46,594 nucleotides of DNA from positions 1 through 46,594 of the forward strand of contig JAJTGY010000032.1 in assembly GCA_021298015.1 (NCBI GenBank). Reading direction: 5' to 3'. This DNA comes from Flammeovirgaceae bacterium. GTDB taxonomy: Bacteria > Bacteroidota > Bacteroidia > Cytophagales > Cyclobacteriaceae. The first letter of the stretch is position 1; the number at the start of each line of letters is the position of its first letter. The position numbers and the translations under genes were made by a program. This document shows positions 16,649 through 26,858 of the stretch, piece by piece. The notes beneath the pieces were generated by a model. It was not told the DNA's origin, did not search any database, and saw nothing but the letters and a program-made list of their open reading frames with translations.

Positions 16649-18958
16649 TTAGCGCACAGCTATCGGAGCTGACAAAAGTTTGTCGGGAATGTCAAAGGCA
16701 TCCACTAATGGCACGGCATCTTGCCGGATGTCCCAGCAAAGCTGGTTGACGAGTTTGCGGATGGCCTTGGTCTTAACGCCTTCCATATAGCCCTGCTCCA
16801 GGTACCAGCCTTTATTTTTGTCGATCTGGGAAAGGGCAAAAAGGTCACAAAGTTTTTTCAGCACAGCCCGGCATCCGGCATCGGTCACCCGCTCAATCTG
16901 AGTCCTAAATTCCTCCAGCAGTATTCGTTCAACATAGGCTTGTGACACCATCACCAGGTGATGCTGGCAGACGTTGAAGGCATCAAACGAATCCATTCCG
17001 GAATCAATATGCCGCTTGAGGCGCTTGGCAGCAGACGTTAAGATATCACGCTCGCGATAGCGGAAAGCACTCAATTGAAATTCAGGATCGAGCAGGTGCT
17101 CCTCATCCGTGTTTCGAACGGCTATGGGGTTCATCTCGGTGATGGAGGTTTTTGCCTGACCCGCCAGGTAGTTCACGATGGTGAACATGTTCATGTTACT
17201 GAACTCCTGTTTGAATTCGGTAAGCCTGCTTTTGGCCACCAGTTGAAGCAGTACCGTATTGTCTCCTTCAAAGGTGGTGTAGATGTCGGTGTCGTTCTTC
17301 AGGGCATCAATTCTGTTCTCGGATAAGTATCCCTTGCCGCCACAGGCTTCACGGCACTCCTGCAAAGTAGCCGTAGTGTTCCAGGTGGCCCAGGCTTTTA
17401 GTCCCGCAGCGAGGGCCTCAATCTCCTGCATTTCTTCTTCCGATCTTTTCAAAAACCGATCGGTGAGATACTGAAGGCCAAAGTGAAGGGCGTAAGCATT
17501 GGCTAACAGGGGCATCAATCTTCGTTGATGAGTGCGGTAGTTGAGAATGGGCACTTCCGCTCCGCCCTCCGGTCCAAATTGCTTGCGTTGATCGCCATAC
17601 CGAATCGCGATAGTGAGCCCCGTTTTGGCAGCCGAGAGCCCGGATCGGGGAATGCCGATCCGGCCTCCAACCAGCGTACCCAGCATGGTAAAGAACCTGC
17701 GATTGTCGGAGGTGATGGGACTTTCAAACCGCCCCTCATCATTAACCGAAGAGTAACGGTCCAGCATGTCGTCTTTGGGAATCACAACTTGGTTGAAATG
17801 AATCAATCCGTTATCAACTCCATTGAGTCCCATCTTGCGGCCGCAATCTTCGATGGTTACCCCAGGGTGCAGTTTGCATGATTTGTCACGCAGGGGTACA
17901 ACAAAAGCGCTGACACCATAATCCTTTCCATCCAAAATTAGTTTGGCAAAAACGGTGGCCTTTTGCCCGTGAAGCGCAGCATTGCCGATATATTCTTTGC
18001 GGGCATGAATATGGGGGGTATGAATGGTAAAGGTTTTATTCTGGTGATTATAGGTGGCCGTGGTTTCGATGCCGCGCACGTTCGATCCGTGATGCGTCTC
18101 GGTCATGGCAAAACACCCGGGAAGTTCCAGTGAGCCAATGTCCTCTAAATACTTTTGATGATGCTTTTCAGTGCCCAGGAAGTAAACGCTCATTCCCCAA
18201 AGCCCAAACTGTACACCAAATTTCACCACCATGCTGAGGTCGTGATAGCTCAGTGTTTCCATGATGGTAAAGTAGCCCGCCATATCGGCTTGCCCACCGT
18301 AATTAACCGGGTAGGCCCATGCGCCATAGCCTTGATCGGCCAGGTGTTTGAGCCAGCGTAGCACCTGGGCGCGGTAGCGACCAAGGTCACCGGGATCGAC
18401 ATAACTGAATTCAGGGTCGCACAGCAGCGTCTTCACCTTCCGGATCAGATCGGCCTGGTTCCCATCCAATATGGCGGTAAGCTTAACGGGTTCGAAACTT
18501 TGAGTCGTGCTTTGTTGTGCGGTGATCGTGCTTCTGCGATCGTGAAAGTTGGAAACGGCTTCGTGGCTGATTAGCCCCAGGGTGGCTTCAATTTTCTCAA
18601 GCGAAGTTTTGGCTCCCAGCAATCGTGGACTTATTGTGCCGTCATCATGTAGAGCCGCCAGCGCAATGCCCAGGTCAACTAAACTTTGCTTTGGCCGTGG
18701 GTCACTGGCCACTCTGCGAATTTCTTCCCGCCACTGCATGAAATCATCGGGAGCGGGTGGGTCGGTGGGATCAATCTGCGAGAGAAGTAAGGACCGATCT
18801 TCATCCGAAAGCCAGGTTTGGCTTCGAATCAACCCCTCCAACGTGGCCACTTCACTGGGTGTCAGCACGGTGTCCGACCAAACGGTGTACAGAAGCGGAA
18901 GGAAGACGTATAAATCCGGATTCTTTTTAATCTGTGGAGAAGCGAGTAGGGATGCCAT
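16649..18958 (-). CDS. Acyl-CoA oxidase/dehydrogenase family protein
   Basis: A 769-residue flavoprotein for alpha,beta-desaturation of acyl-CoA, the first step of beta-oxidation. The central dehydrogenase fold is marked by GCFAMTETHHGSNVRG (about 290), a flavin-contacting motif, and by ACGGKGYLSENRID followed by TTFEGDNTVLLQL (about 530-570), the FEGDN motif typical of the acyl-CoA oxidase branch. A helical C-terminal oxidase-type domain follows. The first ~170 residues are a longer N-terminal helical region. Whether electrons go to oxygen or to ETF cannot be read from the sequence. It diverges from purT. Confidence 0.88.
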   Translation of the reverse strand: MASLLASPQIKKNPDLYVFLPLLYTVWSDTVLTPSEVATLEGLIRSQTWLSDEDRSLLLSQIDPTDPPAPDDFMQWREEIRRVASDPRPKQSLVDLGIALAALHDDGTISPRLLGAKTSLEKIEATLGLISHEAVSNFHDRRSTITAQQSTTQSFEPVKLTAILDGNQADLIRKVKTLLCDPEFSYVDPGDLGRYRAQVLRWLKHLADQGYGAWAYPVNYGGQADMAGYFTIMETLSYHDLSMVVKFGVQFGLWGMSVYFLGTEKHHQKYLEDIGSLELPGCFAMTETHHGSNVRGIETTATYNHQNKTFTIHTPHIHARKEYIGNAALHGQKATVFAKLILDGKDYGVSAFVVPLRDKSCKLHPGVTIEDCGRKMGLNGVDNGLIHFNQVVIPKDDMLDRYSSVNDEGRFESPITSDNRRFFTMLGTLVGGRIGIPRSGLSAAKTGLTIAIRYGDQRKQFGPEGGAEVPILNYRTHQRRLMPLLANAYALHFGLQYLTDRFLKRSEEEMQEIEALAAGLKAWATWNTTATLQECREACGGKGYLSENRIDALKNDTDIYTTFEGDNTVLLQLVAKSRLTEFKQEFSNMNMFTIVNYLAGQAKTSITEMNPIAVRNTDEEHLLDPEFQLSAFRYRERDILTSAAKRLKRHIDSGMDSFDAFNVCQHHLVMVSQAYVERILLEEFRTQIERVTDAGCRAVLKKLCDLFALSQIDKNKGWYLEQGYMEGVKTKAIRKLVNQLCWDIRQDAVPLVDAFDIPDKLLSAPIAVR

Positions 18959-19043
18959 GGATTGATTTATTGGGATAACGTGGATTTCTTGTTGGCCAAA
19001 CTGTTAATTGCAAAAGAATTAAACCCGAATCTACGCAAATCAT

Positions 19044-20231
19044 ATGTATCCAATCGCCATAGGCACTCCACTCACATCCTCAGCCGTCAAAGTGATGTTA
19101 CTGGGGTCGGGCGAGTTAGGCAAGGAGGTGGTGCTGGAATTTCAGCGCTACGGTGTGGAAGTCATAACCGTTGACCGATACCCCAATGCTCCCGCCATGC
19201 AGGTGGCCCACCGCAGTCATGTAATCAACATGTTGGATGGCGAAGCACTGGCTAAACTCGTTCGTCAGGAGAACCCCACGTTCATTGTTCCCGAGGTGGA
19301 AGCGATTTCTACAGAAACATTGGTGGATTTGGAAAGAGAAGGTTTCCGGGTAATCCCCACCGCCCTGGCCACGCGACTAACCATGAACCGCGAAGGCATT
19401 CGGACGCTGGCCGCGGAAAAACTTGGACTGCGCACCTCACCCTACCGGTTTGCCGGATCGTATGAGGAGTTCGCGCAGGCTGTAAGGGCTATTGGCTTGC
19501 CCTGTGTGGTCAAGCCCATTATGAGTTCATCCGGAAAGGGGCAGAGTGTGGTTCGCCAGGAGGCTGATGTGCTGGATGCCTGGCGATACGCGCAGGAGGG
19601 TGGCCGCAGCGGTGGTGGCCGGGTAATTGTTGAAGGGTTTATCGATTTTGATTATGAAATTACGTTGCTCACCATTCGGCACGTAGGCGGTGTTACATTT
19701 TGCGCACCCATCGGTCACCGACAGGAGCATGGCGATTATCAGGAGTCCTGGCAACCACACCCGATGCCTCCACCGGCTCTCGCTGCAGCGGAACAGATTG
19801 CCCGCCAGGTGGTGGATGAACTGGGTGGCGTAGGCCTCTTCGGTGTTGAGTTTTTTGTAAAAGGGGATACGGTATACTTCAGCGAGCTATCACCGCGCCC
19901 GCATGATACCGGCATGGTGACCATGATTTCGCAGGATTTGTCGGAATTTGCGTTGCACGTGCGAGCCATTCTCGGTTTACCGATACCGGCTGTCCGCCAG
20001 TTAGGACCATCCGCCAGCGCGGTCATATTGGTAAAAGGACATTCGAAAAATGTGACTTTTTCAGGCGTGGCCGAGGCTTTGCAGGAAGCGGATACCCAAC
20101 TTCGCCTGTTTGGCAAGCCCGAGGTGGCAGGTGAACGCAGAATGGGAGTGGCCCTCGCACAAGCCGGCAGTATTGACGAGGCGCGGAAGAAGGCGACTGC
20201 TGCGGCACGGGCCGTTCGTTATTCACTGTAA
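19044..20231 (+). CDS. purT: Formate-dependent phosphoribosylglycinamide formyltransferase
   Basis: A 395-residue ATP-grasp enzyme that makes FGAR from GAR, formate and ATP in purine synthesis. The N-terminal motif [16 protein letters not shown] and [15 protein letters not shown] identify PurT within the family. The ATP-grasp lid [12 protein letters not shown] is at about residue 158 and the metal-binding [14 protein letters not shown] at about 280. Length is close to E. coli PurT (392). The ATG at 19044 gives the normal N-terminus. It diverges from the acyl-CoA oxidase gene across an 85-base gap. Confidence 0.94.
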   Translation: MYPIAIGTPLTSSAVKVMLLGSGELGKEVVLEFQRYGVEVITVDRYPNAPAMQVAHRSHVINMLDGEALAKLVRQENPTFIVPEVEAISTETLVDLEREGFRVIPTALATRLTMNREGIRTLAAEKLGLRTSPYRFAGSYEEFAQAVRAIGLPCVVKPIMSSSGKGQSVVRQEADVLDAWRYAQEGGRSGGGRVIVEGFIDFDYEITLLTIRHVGGVTFCAPIGHRQEHGDYQESWQPHPMPPPALAAAEQIARQVVDELGGVGLFGVEFFVKGDTVYFSELSPRPHDTGMVTMISQDLSEFALHVRAILGLPIPAVRQLGPSASAVILVKGHSKNVTFSGVAEALQEADTQLRLFGKPEVAGERRMGVALAQAGSIDEARKKATAAARAVRYSL

Positions 20232-20275
20232 CCACTTGCCTGACGTGGACCGGTTCGGTAGTTTTGATTTGACAA

Positions 20276-21544
20276 ATGGAAGCCTACGGTAAGATTTTGT
20301 TGATTGCGATGCCCGCTTTTTTGTTGCTGGTACTATTTGAAAAATGGTACGGGTGGTTTAGGGGCAACGATACAGTACGCAATATGGACATGATCTCAAG
20401 TCTGAGCTCGGGTATTACCAATGTCACCAAAGATGTACTGGGTCTTAGCGTGGCCATCATCTCGTATGAGTGGCTGGTGAGGCGTATCGCCCTTACCCAG
20501 ATTGATTCCGGCTTTTGGACGTATGCCATCGCATTTGTTGCGTTAGATTTTGCCGGATACTGGGTGCACCGTATCGCCCATGAATACAATCTCTTCTGGA
20601 ACAACCACATCATTCATCACAGCAGTGAGGAGTTTAACTTGGCCTGTGCCTTGCGGCAAAGCATTTCGTCTATTGTGCGCATTTTCGCCATCTTCTTGTT
20701 ACCAGCCGCTCTGCTTGGGGTTCCAGCATCTGTCATAGCCGTGGTGGCACCCCTGCACCTTTTTGCACAGTTCTGGTACCACACGCAGCATATTGGTAAA
20801 ATGGGCTTCCTGGAAAAAATTATTGTCACGCCATCCCATCATCGGGTGCATCACGCCATTAATCCCGAATACCTCGATAAGAACTACTCCCAGATTTTCA
20901 TCATTTGGGATAAACTATTCGATACGTTTCAGGCTGAGTTGGCCGATGTTAAGCCGGTCTATGGCGTTACCCGCCCCGTTCAAACCTGGAACCCGATCAA
21001 GATCAATTTCATGCACCTTTGGCTGTTGATTAAGGATGCTTGGCATGCCGGCAACTGGCTGGACAAATTTCGCATTTGGTTTATGCCGCTGGGGTGGCGG
21101 CCTTCAGATGTGGCAACTCGCTTCCCCGTACACAAGATTCAGGATGTTTATCACTTTGAGAAGTACAACCCGGCCCACCACCGCTACCTGGGTGCCTGGA
21201 CCTGGTTTCAAATGACCATGCTGTTATTCTTCATTAGCTTTTTGTTTGCCACTATAGCCAGTATCGGCAGCCCGGGGATTTTTGTCTACGGGCTCTTCGT
21301 TTTTTTAAGTGTGTATGCCTACACCGAACTTATGGATGGTAATGCCAATGCCTGGGTATGGGAGTCGATCAAAAATATGTTGGGCGTGGGCATCATCGCC
21401 ACATGGGGCGATTGGTTCGGAGCTTCGCAGTACTTGAATATCTCCACCGCTATGGTGGCGGCCTACTTCTTCATCTCGACCGTGGGCACTGCCTGGTTTT
21501 GTCTGCGGGTACCGGCAACCAGAAGGTCAATGGCATCTGTTTAA
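20276..21544 (+). CDS. Sterol desaturase / fatty acid hydroxylase family membrane protein
   Basis: A 422-residue integral membrane di-iron protein. The histidine clusters are H98-x3-H102, H111-x2-HH (114-115), H161 with H169 and H172, and HH-x2-HH (188-193). Hydrophobic segments flank them (MPAFLLLVLF near the start, and two or three after residue 310). Beyond the catalytic fold is an extra C-terminal membrane part of about 110 residues. Substrate unknown; members act on sterols, carotenoids, fatty acids or ether lipids. The gene ends 83 bases before the DoxX gene. Confidence 0.85.
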   Translation: MEAYGKILLIAMPAFLLLVLFEKWYGWFRGNDTVRNMDMISSLSSGITNVTKDVLGLSVAIISYEWLVRRIALTQIDSGFWTYAIAFVALDFAGYWVHRIAHEYNLFWNNHIIHHSSEEFNLACALRQSISSIVRIFAIFLLPAALLGVPASVIAVVAPLHLFAQFWYHTQHIGKMGFLEKIIVTPSHHRVHHAINPEYLDKNYSQIFIIWDKLFDTFQAELADVKPVYGVTRPVQTWNPIKINFMHLWLLIKDAWHAGNWLDKFRIWFMPLGWRPSDVATRFPVHKIQDVYHFEKYNPAHHRYLGAWTWFQMTMLLFFISFLFATIASIGSPGIFVYGLFVFLSVYAYTELMDGNANAWVWESIKNMLGVGIIATWGDWFGASQYLNISTAMVAAYFFISTVGTAWFCLRVPATRRSMASV

Positions 21545-21627
21545 CCTTTTGGGGATACGAACATGACTCACATCATTCTTTTTTGCTACTTTCAGCCGTA
21601 GTATCGCACAACCAAACGAAATCGTTC

Positions 21628-22098
21628 ATGAATACACAAAGTTTATCACCAGCCGCGCGAAATGGGTTGGTGGTTCTCCGCCTGCTCATCGGCTGGCATT
21701 TTTTATACGAAGGCGTTATCAAAATGTACAGTTCTACCTGGACGGCCAAGGGTTATTTGCTCAGTGCCAGTTTTCTTCAACCTGTTTTTGGTTGGTTGGC
21801 CAGCGATAGCCTGATCGGCTTCGTGGATACAGCTAATATTGTAGCCCTGATGCTGGTGGGCGTTCTTTTGGTCCTTGGCTTCAAATCAAAATGGGGCTGC
21901 TGGGTAGGCATCGGCCTGCTGGCTTTGTATTACCTGGCGCATCCGCCATTCCCGGGGCTGCCGCAAGGGCCAAGTGAAGGCAGCTATTGGCTGGTGAACA
22001 AGAATCTGATTGAAGCGGCCGCTCTTTTTGTTCTGGCGCAACTCACCACCGACACCCATTTCGGTATTGCGCGCTTATTCTCAACATCAAAAAATTAA
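21628..22098 (+). CDS. DoxX family membrane protein
   Basis: A 156-residue protein from the ATG at 21628; the open frame extends upstream inside the preceding gene, but that part is out-of-frame shadow. Four hydrophobic segments are visible (LVVLRLLIGWHFLYEG, a second after residue 50, MLVGVLLVLGFK and the C-terminal AAALFVLAQL). The R-x2-IGWHFLYEGVIK start is typical of DoxX-type proteins. It lies 12 bases before the Gfo/Idh/MocA gene, a pairing that suggests a shared redox or sugar-related role. Exact function unknown. Confidence 0.82.
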   Translation: MNTQSLSPAARNGLVVLRLLIGWHFLYEGVIKMYSSTWTAKGYLLSASFLQPVFGWLASDSLIGFVDTANIVALMLVGVLLVLGFKSKWGCWVGIGLLALYYLAHPPFPGLPQGPSEGSYWLVNKNLIEAAALFVLAQLTTDTHFGIARLFSTSKN

Positions 22099-22110
22099 CC
22101 GGACTACTGT

Positions 22111-23754
22111 ATGGCAGACGATAGCATTTTCAGCAAACTTTCAAGACGCGATTGGCTCAAAGGGCTCGCGGGTGTGCCGATACTGGGCAGCATTTGGTTT
22201 GCGGGGGCCAGTTTTGCGGGCAAGGCCAAGCGTGAACGCAAGGCGTTGTTGGAGACGCTTAACATCAAGGCATCGCCACCGCCACCTACCGGGCCCATGA
22301 GCGGAGACCCGATCCGCGTAGGCATTGTCGGCTTTGGCGGGCGGGGCGAAGATCTGGTGCGCGCGTTGGGGTTCCCCACCCAGGAGTGGCTGGAGGCACG
22401 CAAAAAAGATTCGGCCGAAAATCCGAGCGATACACGCCTTAAGGAGTTCCTTGAGCAGGAAAACCTCAATGTCAAACTCACCGCTGTTTGCGATGTGTTT
22501 GACGTAAGGGCCGATCGGGCGCTGCGTTCATTTAACAGCAACGGTAATGTGTGTAAGCGGTACCGCACGCATGAAGAGTTGATTGCCAGTGGTGAGGTTG
22601 ATGCGATTATCATTGCAACTCCCGATCATTGGCATGCGCCCATTTCCATTGATGCCATCAAGGCGGGTATTCACGTGTACGTAGAGAAACCCATGACACA
22701 CAACATTGCGGAAACGTATGCCCTGCGCGATGCGGTTCGGGCTAACCCAAAAGCTGTGCTGGCGGTTGGCCACCAACACCGGCAGACCCAAAGTTTCCTG
22801 ACGGCTCAGGATGCTATTGCCAAGAACATCCTCGGTCACGTGTCGCTCGTGGTAACCGCAACAAATCGAAATGACGACAACGGAGCGTGGCAATACGACA
22901 TTCATCCCGAGGCATCGCCTCAAACCATTGATTGGGAGCGCTTCCTCGGATCAGCACCTAAGGCTGAATTCAACAAGGAGCATTTCTTCCGGTGGCGCAA
23001 ATGGTGGGCCTACGGCTCAGGGCTGTCGGGCGACTTGATGACCCACGACTACGATCGCATTAACTGCATCCTGAAAATGGGAATTCCCAAATTTATTACT
23101 GCTTCGGGTGGCATTTATACCCACCGCGATGGCCGTAATGTACCGGATGTGATGCAGATCAATATGGAATTTCCGGACTTCTCGACTGGCTCGAGCCAGG
23201 AGGCGGGAAAAGAAAAGGGGATGACTTTTGTCTACAGTGCCACGCTGGGCAATACATTCGACCGCGGCACGGTGTTGATGGGGCATGATGCTTCCATGGA
23301 GTTGGGCAACGCGGTGACCATCTATCCTGACTGGGGATCTACGCGCTTTCAAAAAATGATTGAAGAGGGAAAGGTTGATCCTACCGTACCGGTATATCAG
23401 TATGATCCCAGCGCGCATGGCACCGATGCGGTCACCTCGGCCACGGCTAAGTACTTTGCCAACAAAGGACTGTTGTGGACCTATCGCGATGGTAAACGAG
23501 TGGACTCAACGTTCCTCCACTTACGTGAATGGCTGAGTTGCATTCGCAATGGCGGAAAACCCAGTTGCGGAATTGATGAAGGATTTGAAGAAGCTATTAC
23601 CGCGCATATGGGCGGATTGTCGTATAAACTTGGTCGCAGAGTAGAGTGGGATCCGGTAGCGGAGAAAATCATAGCGCTGCCAGGCGAGGACTTGGATGCG
23701 ATACTCCTGGCCAATGAAGAGTTTGTGACAAGTTCGGGCACCAAAAAAAGCTAA
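22111..23754 (+). CDS. Tat-exported Gfo/Idh/MocA family oxidoreductase
   Basis: A 547-residue NAD(P)-dependent sugar or cyclitol oxidoreductase. SRRDWLKG at residues 11-18 followed by a hydrophobic stretch is a Tat signal, so the cofactor is probably loaded before export. The Rossmann motif VGIVGFGGRG begins at about residue 70. EVDAIIIATPDHWHAP and the catalytic-lysine motif VYVEKPMTHN lie at about 168-195. The C-terminal domain is long, as in other secreted members. Coupled to DoxX (12-base gap) and to the exporter genes that follow (11-base gap). Confidence 0.9.
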   Translation: MADDSIFSKLSRRDWLKGLAGVPILGSIWFAGASFAGKAKRERKALLETLNIKASPPPPTGPMSGDPIRVGIVGFGGRGEDLVRALGFPTQEWLEARKKDSAENPSDTRLKEFLEQENLNVKLTAVCDVFDVRADRALRSFNSNGNVCKRYRTHEELIASGEVDAIIIATPDHWHAPISIDAIKAGIHVYVEKPMTHNIAETYALRDAVRANPKAVLAVGHQHRQTQSFLTAQDAIAKNILGHVSLVVTATNRNDDNGAWQYDIHPEASPQTIDWERFLGSAPKAEFNKEHFFRWRKWWAYGSGLSGDLMTHDYDRINCILKMGIPKFITASGGIYTHRDGRNVPDVMQINMEFPDFSTGSSQEAGKEKGMTFVYSATLGNTFDRGTVLMGHDASMELGNAVTIYPDWGSTRFQKMIEEGKVDPTVPVYQYDPSAHGTDAVTSATAKYFANKGLLWTYRDGKRVDSTFLHLREWLSCIRNGGKPSCGIDEGFEEAITAHMGGLSYKLGRRVEWDPVAEKIIALPGEDLDAILLANEEFVTSSGTKKS

Positions 23755-23765
23755 AGCAAACTTTT

Positions 23766-24851
23766 GTGTCGTCCCTCAGTTGGTTGTGCGGATGCGTTTT
23801 ACTTATTGTGGCTGGGTGCGGCTCACGTAAAGAGACGATTAAGCCCACTGTGGGCTCCATCACGGAGTCGGTATATGCATCGGGCATCGTAAAAAGCCGT
23901 AGTCAATACCAGGCCTACGCCACCGTTACAGGAATAGTCGAGCACGTAGCGGTACGTGACGGTGATTTAGTAAAGCGAGGACAGCCAATATTACGGCTGC
24001 GAAACATAGCGGCTAAGCTTACAGCTGATAATGCCCGCCTTTCAGCTGAGTATGCCGAACTAAAACGCAACCTGGATAAGCTCAACGAAGCGCGGCTTGG
24101 TCGCGATTTTGCCCGCAGCAAGTTGATTAACGACTCACTCCTGATGGAACGGCAACGCAACCTGATCAACCAGAATGTTGGGTCTCGGGTGGAGTGGGAG
24201 CAACGGCAACTGGCTTACCAGAATTCCCGCACAGCCTATGAATCTGCTGAAATCCGCTACCGCGAATTAAGCCGTCAGCTTGACCTCACCGCCCGCCAAG
24301 CCAAGGTGAATTTTGAAATCAGCGAGCAGCAAGCCCAGGATTTCACCATTACCAGTAAAGTGGATGGTCGGGTATACGCTATCCTTCGTGAGGTGGGAGA
24401 ATTAGTGACGCCACAGACACCGGTGGCGGTTATTGGCGAGGCTGATCACTTTTTGCTGGAACTGCAAATTGATGAGACTGACATTGTGCGAATAAAGCCC
24501 GGTCAACGCACTGTGGTTACGCTCAGCAGTTATCCAGAACGGGTGTGGGAGGCCCTGGTCACCCACGTTAATCCAATTATGAACGAGCGATCTAAGTTAT
24601 TTACGGTGGAAGCAGAATGGGTGGAGCCCCCGCCTTCGCTTTATCCTAATCTTACCGTGGAAGCCAATATTGTTATCGCCATCCGTGAAAACGTGATGAC
24701 CTTACCGCGCAGTTTTCTCGAGTCGGACTCGACTGTAAGGCTTGATAACAATGAATTGCGCAAAGTCAAAGTTGGATTGCGCGATTACCAGCGGGTTGAA
24801 ATTCTGGGCGGGCTGGCCGCGGAAGATGTAGTTGTAAGACCTGGCTCATGA
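23766..24851 (+). CDS. HlyD/MFP-type periplasmic adaptor (lipoprotein) of an ABC exporter
   Basis: A 361-residue membrane-fusion protein. It starts with GTG at 23766 and has a lipobox IVAGC (Cys18). A biotinyl-lipoyl hairpin (VAVRDGDLVKRGQPILRL, about 60) is split by a coiled coil (residues about 80-190, rich in E, R, L, Q), then VDGRVYAILREVGELVTP closes it, followed by a beta-barrel domain. The permease gene overlaps its stop by four bases. The order adaptor-permease-ATPase resembles DevBCA/MacAB-type exporters. Substrate unknown. Confidence 0.87.
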   Translation: MSSLSWLCGCVLLIVAGCGSRKETIKPTVGSITESVYASGIVKSRSQYQAYATVTGIVEHVAVRDGDLVKRGQPILRLRNIAAKLTADNARLSAEYAELKRNLDKLNEARLGRDFARSKLINDSLLMERQRNLINQNVGSRVEWEQRQLAYQNSRTAYESAEIRYRELSRQLDLTARQAKVNFEISEQQAQDFTITSKVDGRVYAILREVGELVTPQTPVAVIGEADHFLLELQIDETDIVRIKPGQRTVVTLSSYPERVWEALVTHVNPIMNERSKLFTVEAEWVEPPPSLYPNLTVEANIVIAIRENVMTLPRSFLESDSTVRLDNNELRKVKVGLRDYQRVEILGGLAAEDVVVRPGS

Positions 24852-26107
24852 ACGTTAAGCTGACCATGGAAATCGCGTGGTCCTTGATGCTGGCGCGATG
24901 GAAACAGACCCTCGTGGCGGCTATTGGGGTTACATTCTCGATCACCATGTTTATTACGTTGCTCAGTTTTATGACTGGCCTTAACCAACTTCTTGACAGC
25001 CTGATTCTCAATCGAACACCTCATGTCAGAATTTACAATGAGATTAAGCCATCTGAAGTGTTGCCGATCCAGCGTGTAAGGGAGTTGGACGGGTACCATC
25101 ATTTTGTACACTCAGTGAGGGCAAGCACAGCACGTGAGGAAATTCTGAACAGTGAAGCAATCTTACGTGCGATACAAAGCGACCAACGAGTGCTGGGTGT
25201 TTCGCCAAAGGCATCAGCCCAGGTTTTCTTTAATGCTGGTAATGTAGACATCACGGGTGTTGTCAACGGCATTGATGTGCTGGCGGAAGCAGAATTGTTT
25301 CATTTTGGCGAATATGTGGTGGCCGGTTCTTTACCTGATGTTCATAAACTCCCCAACACCATTATTCTCGGCAAACCGTTAGCCGCCCGATTAATGGTAG
25401 AACTGGGAGATATTATCCAATTGACCACTCCGGATGGTGAGCGATATCAGGCTAAAGTAGTGGGACTGTACCAATCCGGCCTTCAGGATTTTGACAAGAC
25501 TCAGAGTTTCGCATCGCTCACCACAGTGCAAAAGATTCTGGGGAAAAGTCCCTCGTACATGACCGATATTCAGGTTAAGCTCAACCGGCTTGAAGACGCA
25601 CCGTCCGTTGCGCGTGAATACCAGCTTCTTTTTGGTACGGAGGCTGCAGATATCCAGACAGCAAATGCACAATTTGACACGGGCACGTTTATCCGAACCT
25701 TAATCGCGTATGCCGTAGGTGTCACATTGCTTATTGTGGCTGGATTCGGTATCTACAACATTCTCAATATGATGATCTACGAAAAAATGGATTCCATTGC
25801 CATCCTAAAAGCAACAGGTTTTTCTGGGCGGGATGTGCGGCTCATCTTCCTGATCATTGCGCTGGGTATTGGTTTCTTTGGTGCGATAACCGGCCTATTC
25901 TTTGGTTTTGTTCTTTCGTCCATCATTGACCAAATTCCGTTTGTCACCGAGGCGCTTCCTACAACCAAAACCTACCCGATTAACTACGACCCCCTGTTCT
26001 ATCTGATCGGTTTGGCGTTTTCGATTGTGACCACCTACCTCGCGGGTTTGTTTCCAGCTGTAAAGGCCAGCAAAGTGGACCCAGTGGTCATTATCCGGGG
26101 TAAGTAA
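24848..26107 (+). CDS. ABC transporter permease, MacB/DevC-like (FtsX domain)
   Basis: A 419-residue inner-membrane protein. One N-terminal transmembrane segment (about 15-40) is followed by a large periplasmic MacB-core region and three C-terminal segments (about 280-410: YAVGVTLLIVAGFGIYNIL, then IFLIIALGIGFFGAITGL and the last before LAGLFPAVKASKVDPV). The final KASKVDPVVIIRGK is the conserved end of FtsX-domain permeases. ATG overlaps the stop of the adaptor gene; the ATPase starts one base after its stop. Confidence 0.9.
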   Translation: MNVKLTMEIAWSLMLARWKQTLVAAIGVTFSITMFITLLSFMTGLNQLLDSLILNRTPHVRIYNEIKPSEVLPIQRVRELDGYHHFVHSVRASTAREEILNSEAILRAIQSDQRVLGVSPKASAQVFFNAGNVDITGVVNGIDVLAEAELFHFGEYVVAGSLPDVHKLPNTIILGKPLAARLMVELGDIIQLTTPDGERYQAKVVGLYQSGLQDFDKTQSFASLTTVQKILGKSPSYMTDIQVKLNRLEDAPSVAREYQLLFGTEAADIQTANAQFDTGTFIRTLIAYAVGVTLLIVAGFGIYNILNMMIYEKMDSIAILKATGFSGRDVRLIFLIIALGIGFFGAITGLFFGFVLSSIIDQIPFVTEALPTTKTYPINYDPLFYLIGLAFSIVTTYLAGLFPAVKASKVDPVVIIRGK

Positions 26108-26108
26108 T

Positions 26109-26789
26109 ATGGCAATCCCCGTACTGGAGGCCAGGCATGTTTCCAAGCACTTTCGCGACCCGATTGACGTGAAGGTCCTTGATGATATCGGGTTCACGAT
26201 CACCCGTGGTGAATTTGTATCGGTCGTGGGCAAGTCAGGGTGCGGCAAATCCACACTTCTTTACGTTCTATCAACGATGGATACTGACTATGAGGGAGAA
26301 ATCTGGATCGATGGCGAAAATATGAAACTGAAGACCCACCATGAACTGGCTCACGTGCGAAATGAAAAGATCGGTTTTGTTTTTCAATTCCATTACCTGC
26401 TCAACGAGTTTACAGTTCTTGAGAATGTCATGCTGCCTGCTCTGAAACTGGGCCGTTACCCCCGGGAAGAAGCGGCTGAACGGGCCATGCACCGCTTGAA
26501 GCAACTTGAAATAGATCACCTGGCGCAGAAAGCTGCAAACCAGATTTCGGGCGGAGAGAAACAAAGGGTGGCCATTGCCCGGGCATTAATCAACGACCCG
26601 CTCATCATTATGGGTGACGAACCTACCGGAAACCTGGATAAACGGAACAGCGAAATTGTTTTTGGAATTTTTCGCCAGTTGGCAGAGGAGTTTAACCAAA
26701 CCATGTTAATTGTCACCCACGATATGGCTTTTGCTGCGCGAACACACCGTACCATAACCATGGAGGATGGCCGTATTTTACTCACCTGA
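26109..26789 (+). CDS. ABC transporter ATP-binding protein (MacB/LolD-like)
   Basis: A 226-residue ATPase. Walker A GKSGCGKST is at about 41-49, the signature ISGGEKQRVAIARAL at about 145, and Walker B LIIMGDEPTGNLD at about 163. It belongs to the LolD/MacB/FtsE branch by its PTGNLD motif. It completes the three-gene exporter with the adaptor and permease directly upstream and probably drives export of a small molecule, peptide or lipid. Confidence 0.92.
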   Translation: MAIPVLEARHVSKHFRDPIDVKVLDDIGFTITRGEFVSVVGKSGCGKSTLLYVLSTMDTDYEGEIWIDGENMKLKTHHELAHVRNEKIGFVFQFHYLLNEFTVLENVMLPALKLGRYPREEAAERAMHRLKQLEIDHLAQKAANQISGGEKQRVAIARALINDPLIIMGDEPTGNLDKRNSEIVFGIFRQLAEEFNQTMLIVTHDMAFAARTHRTITMEDGRILLT

Positions 26790-26858
26790 TTTCTTGGTAT
26801 AAATTCCTAAGACCGATGAGTCAAAATTTGCTACCTTCCGTTTTTAAAACAATACCGT

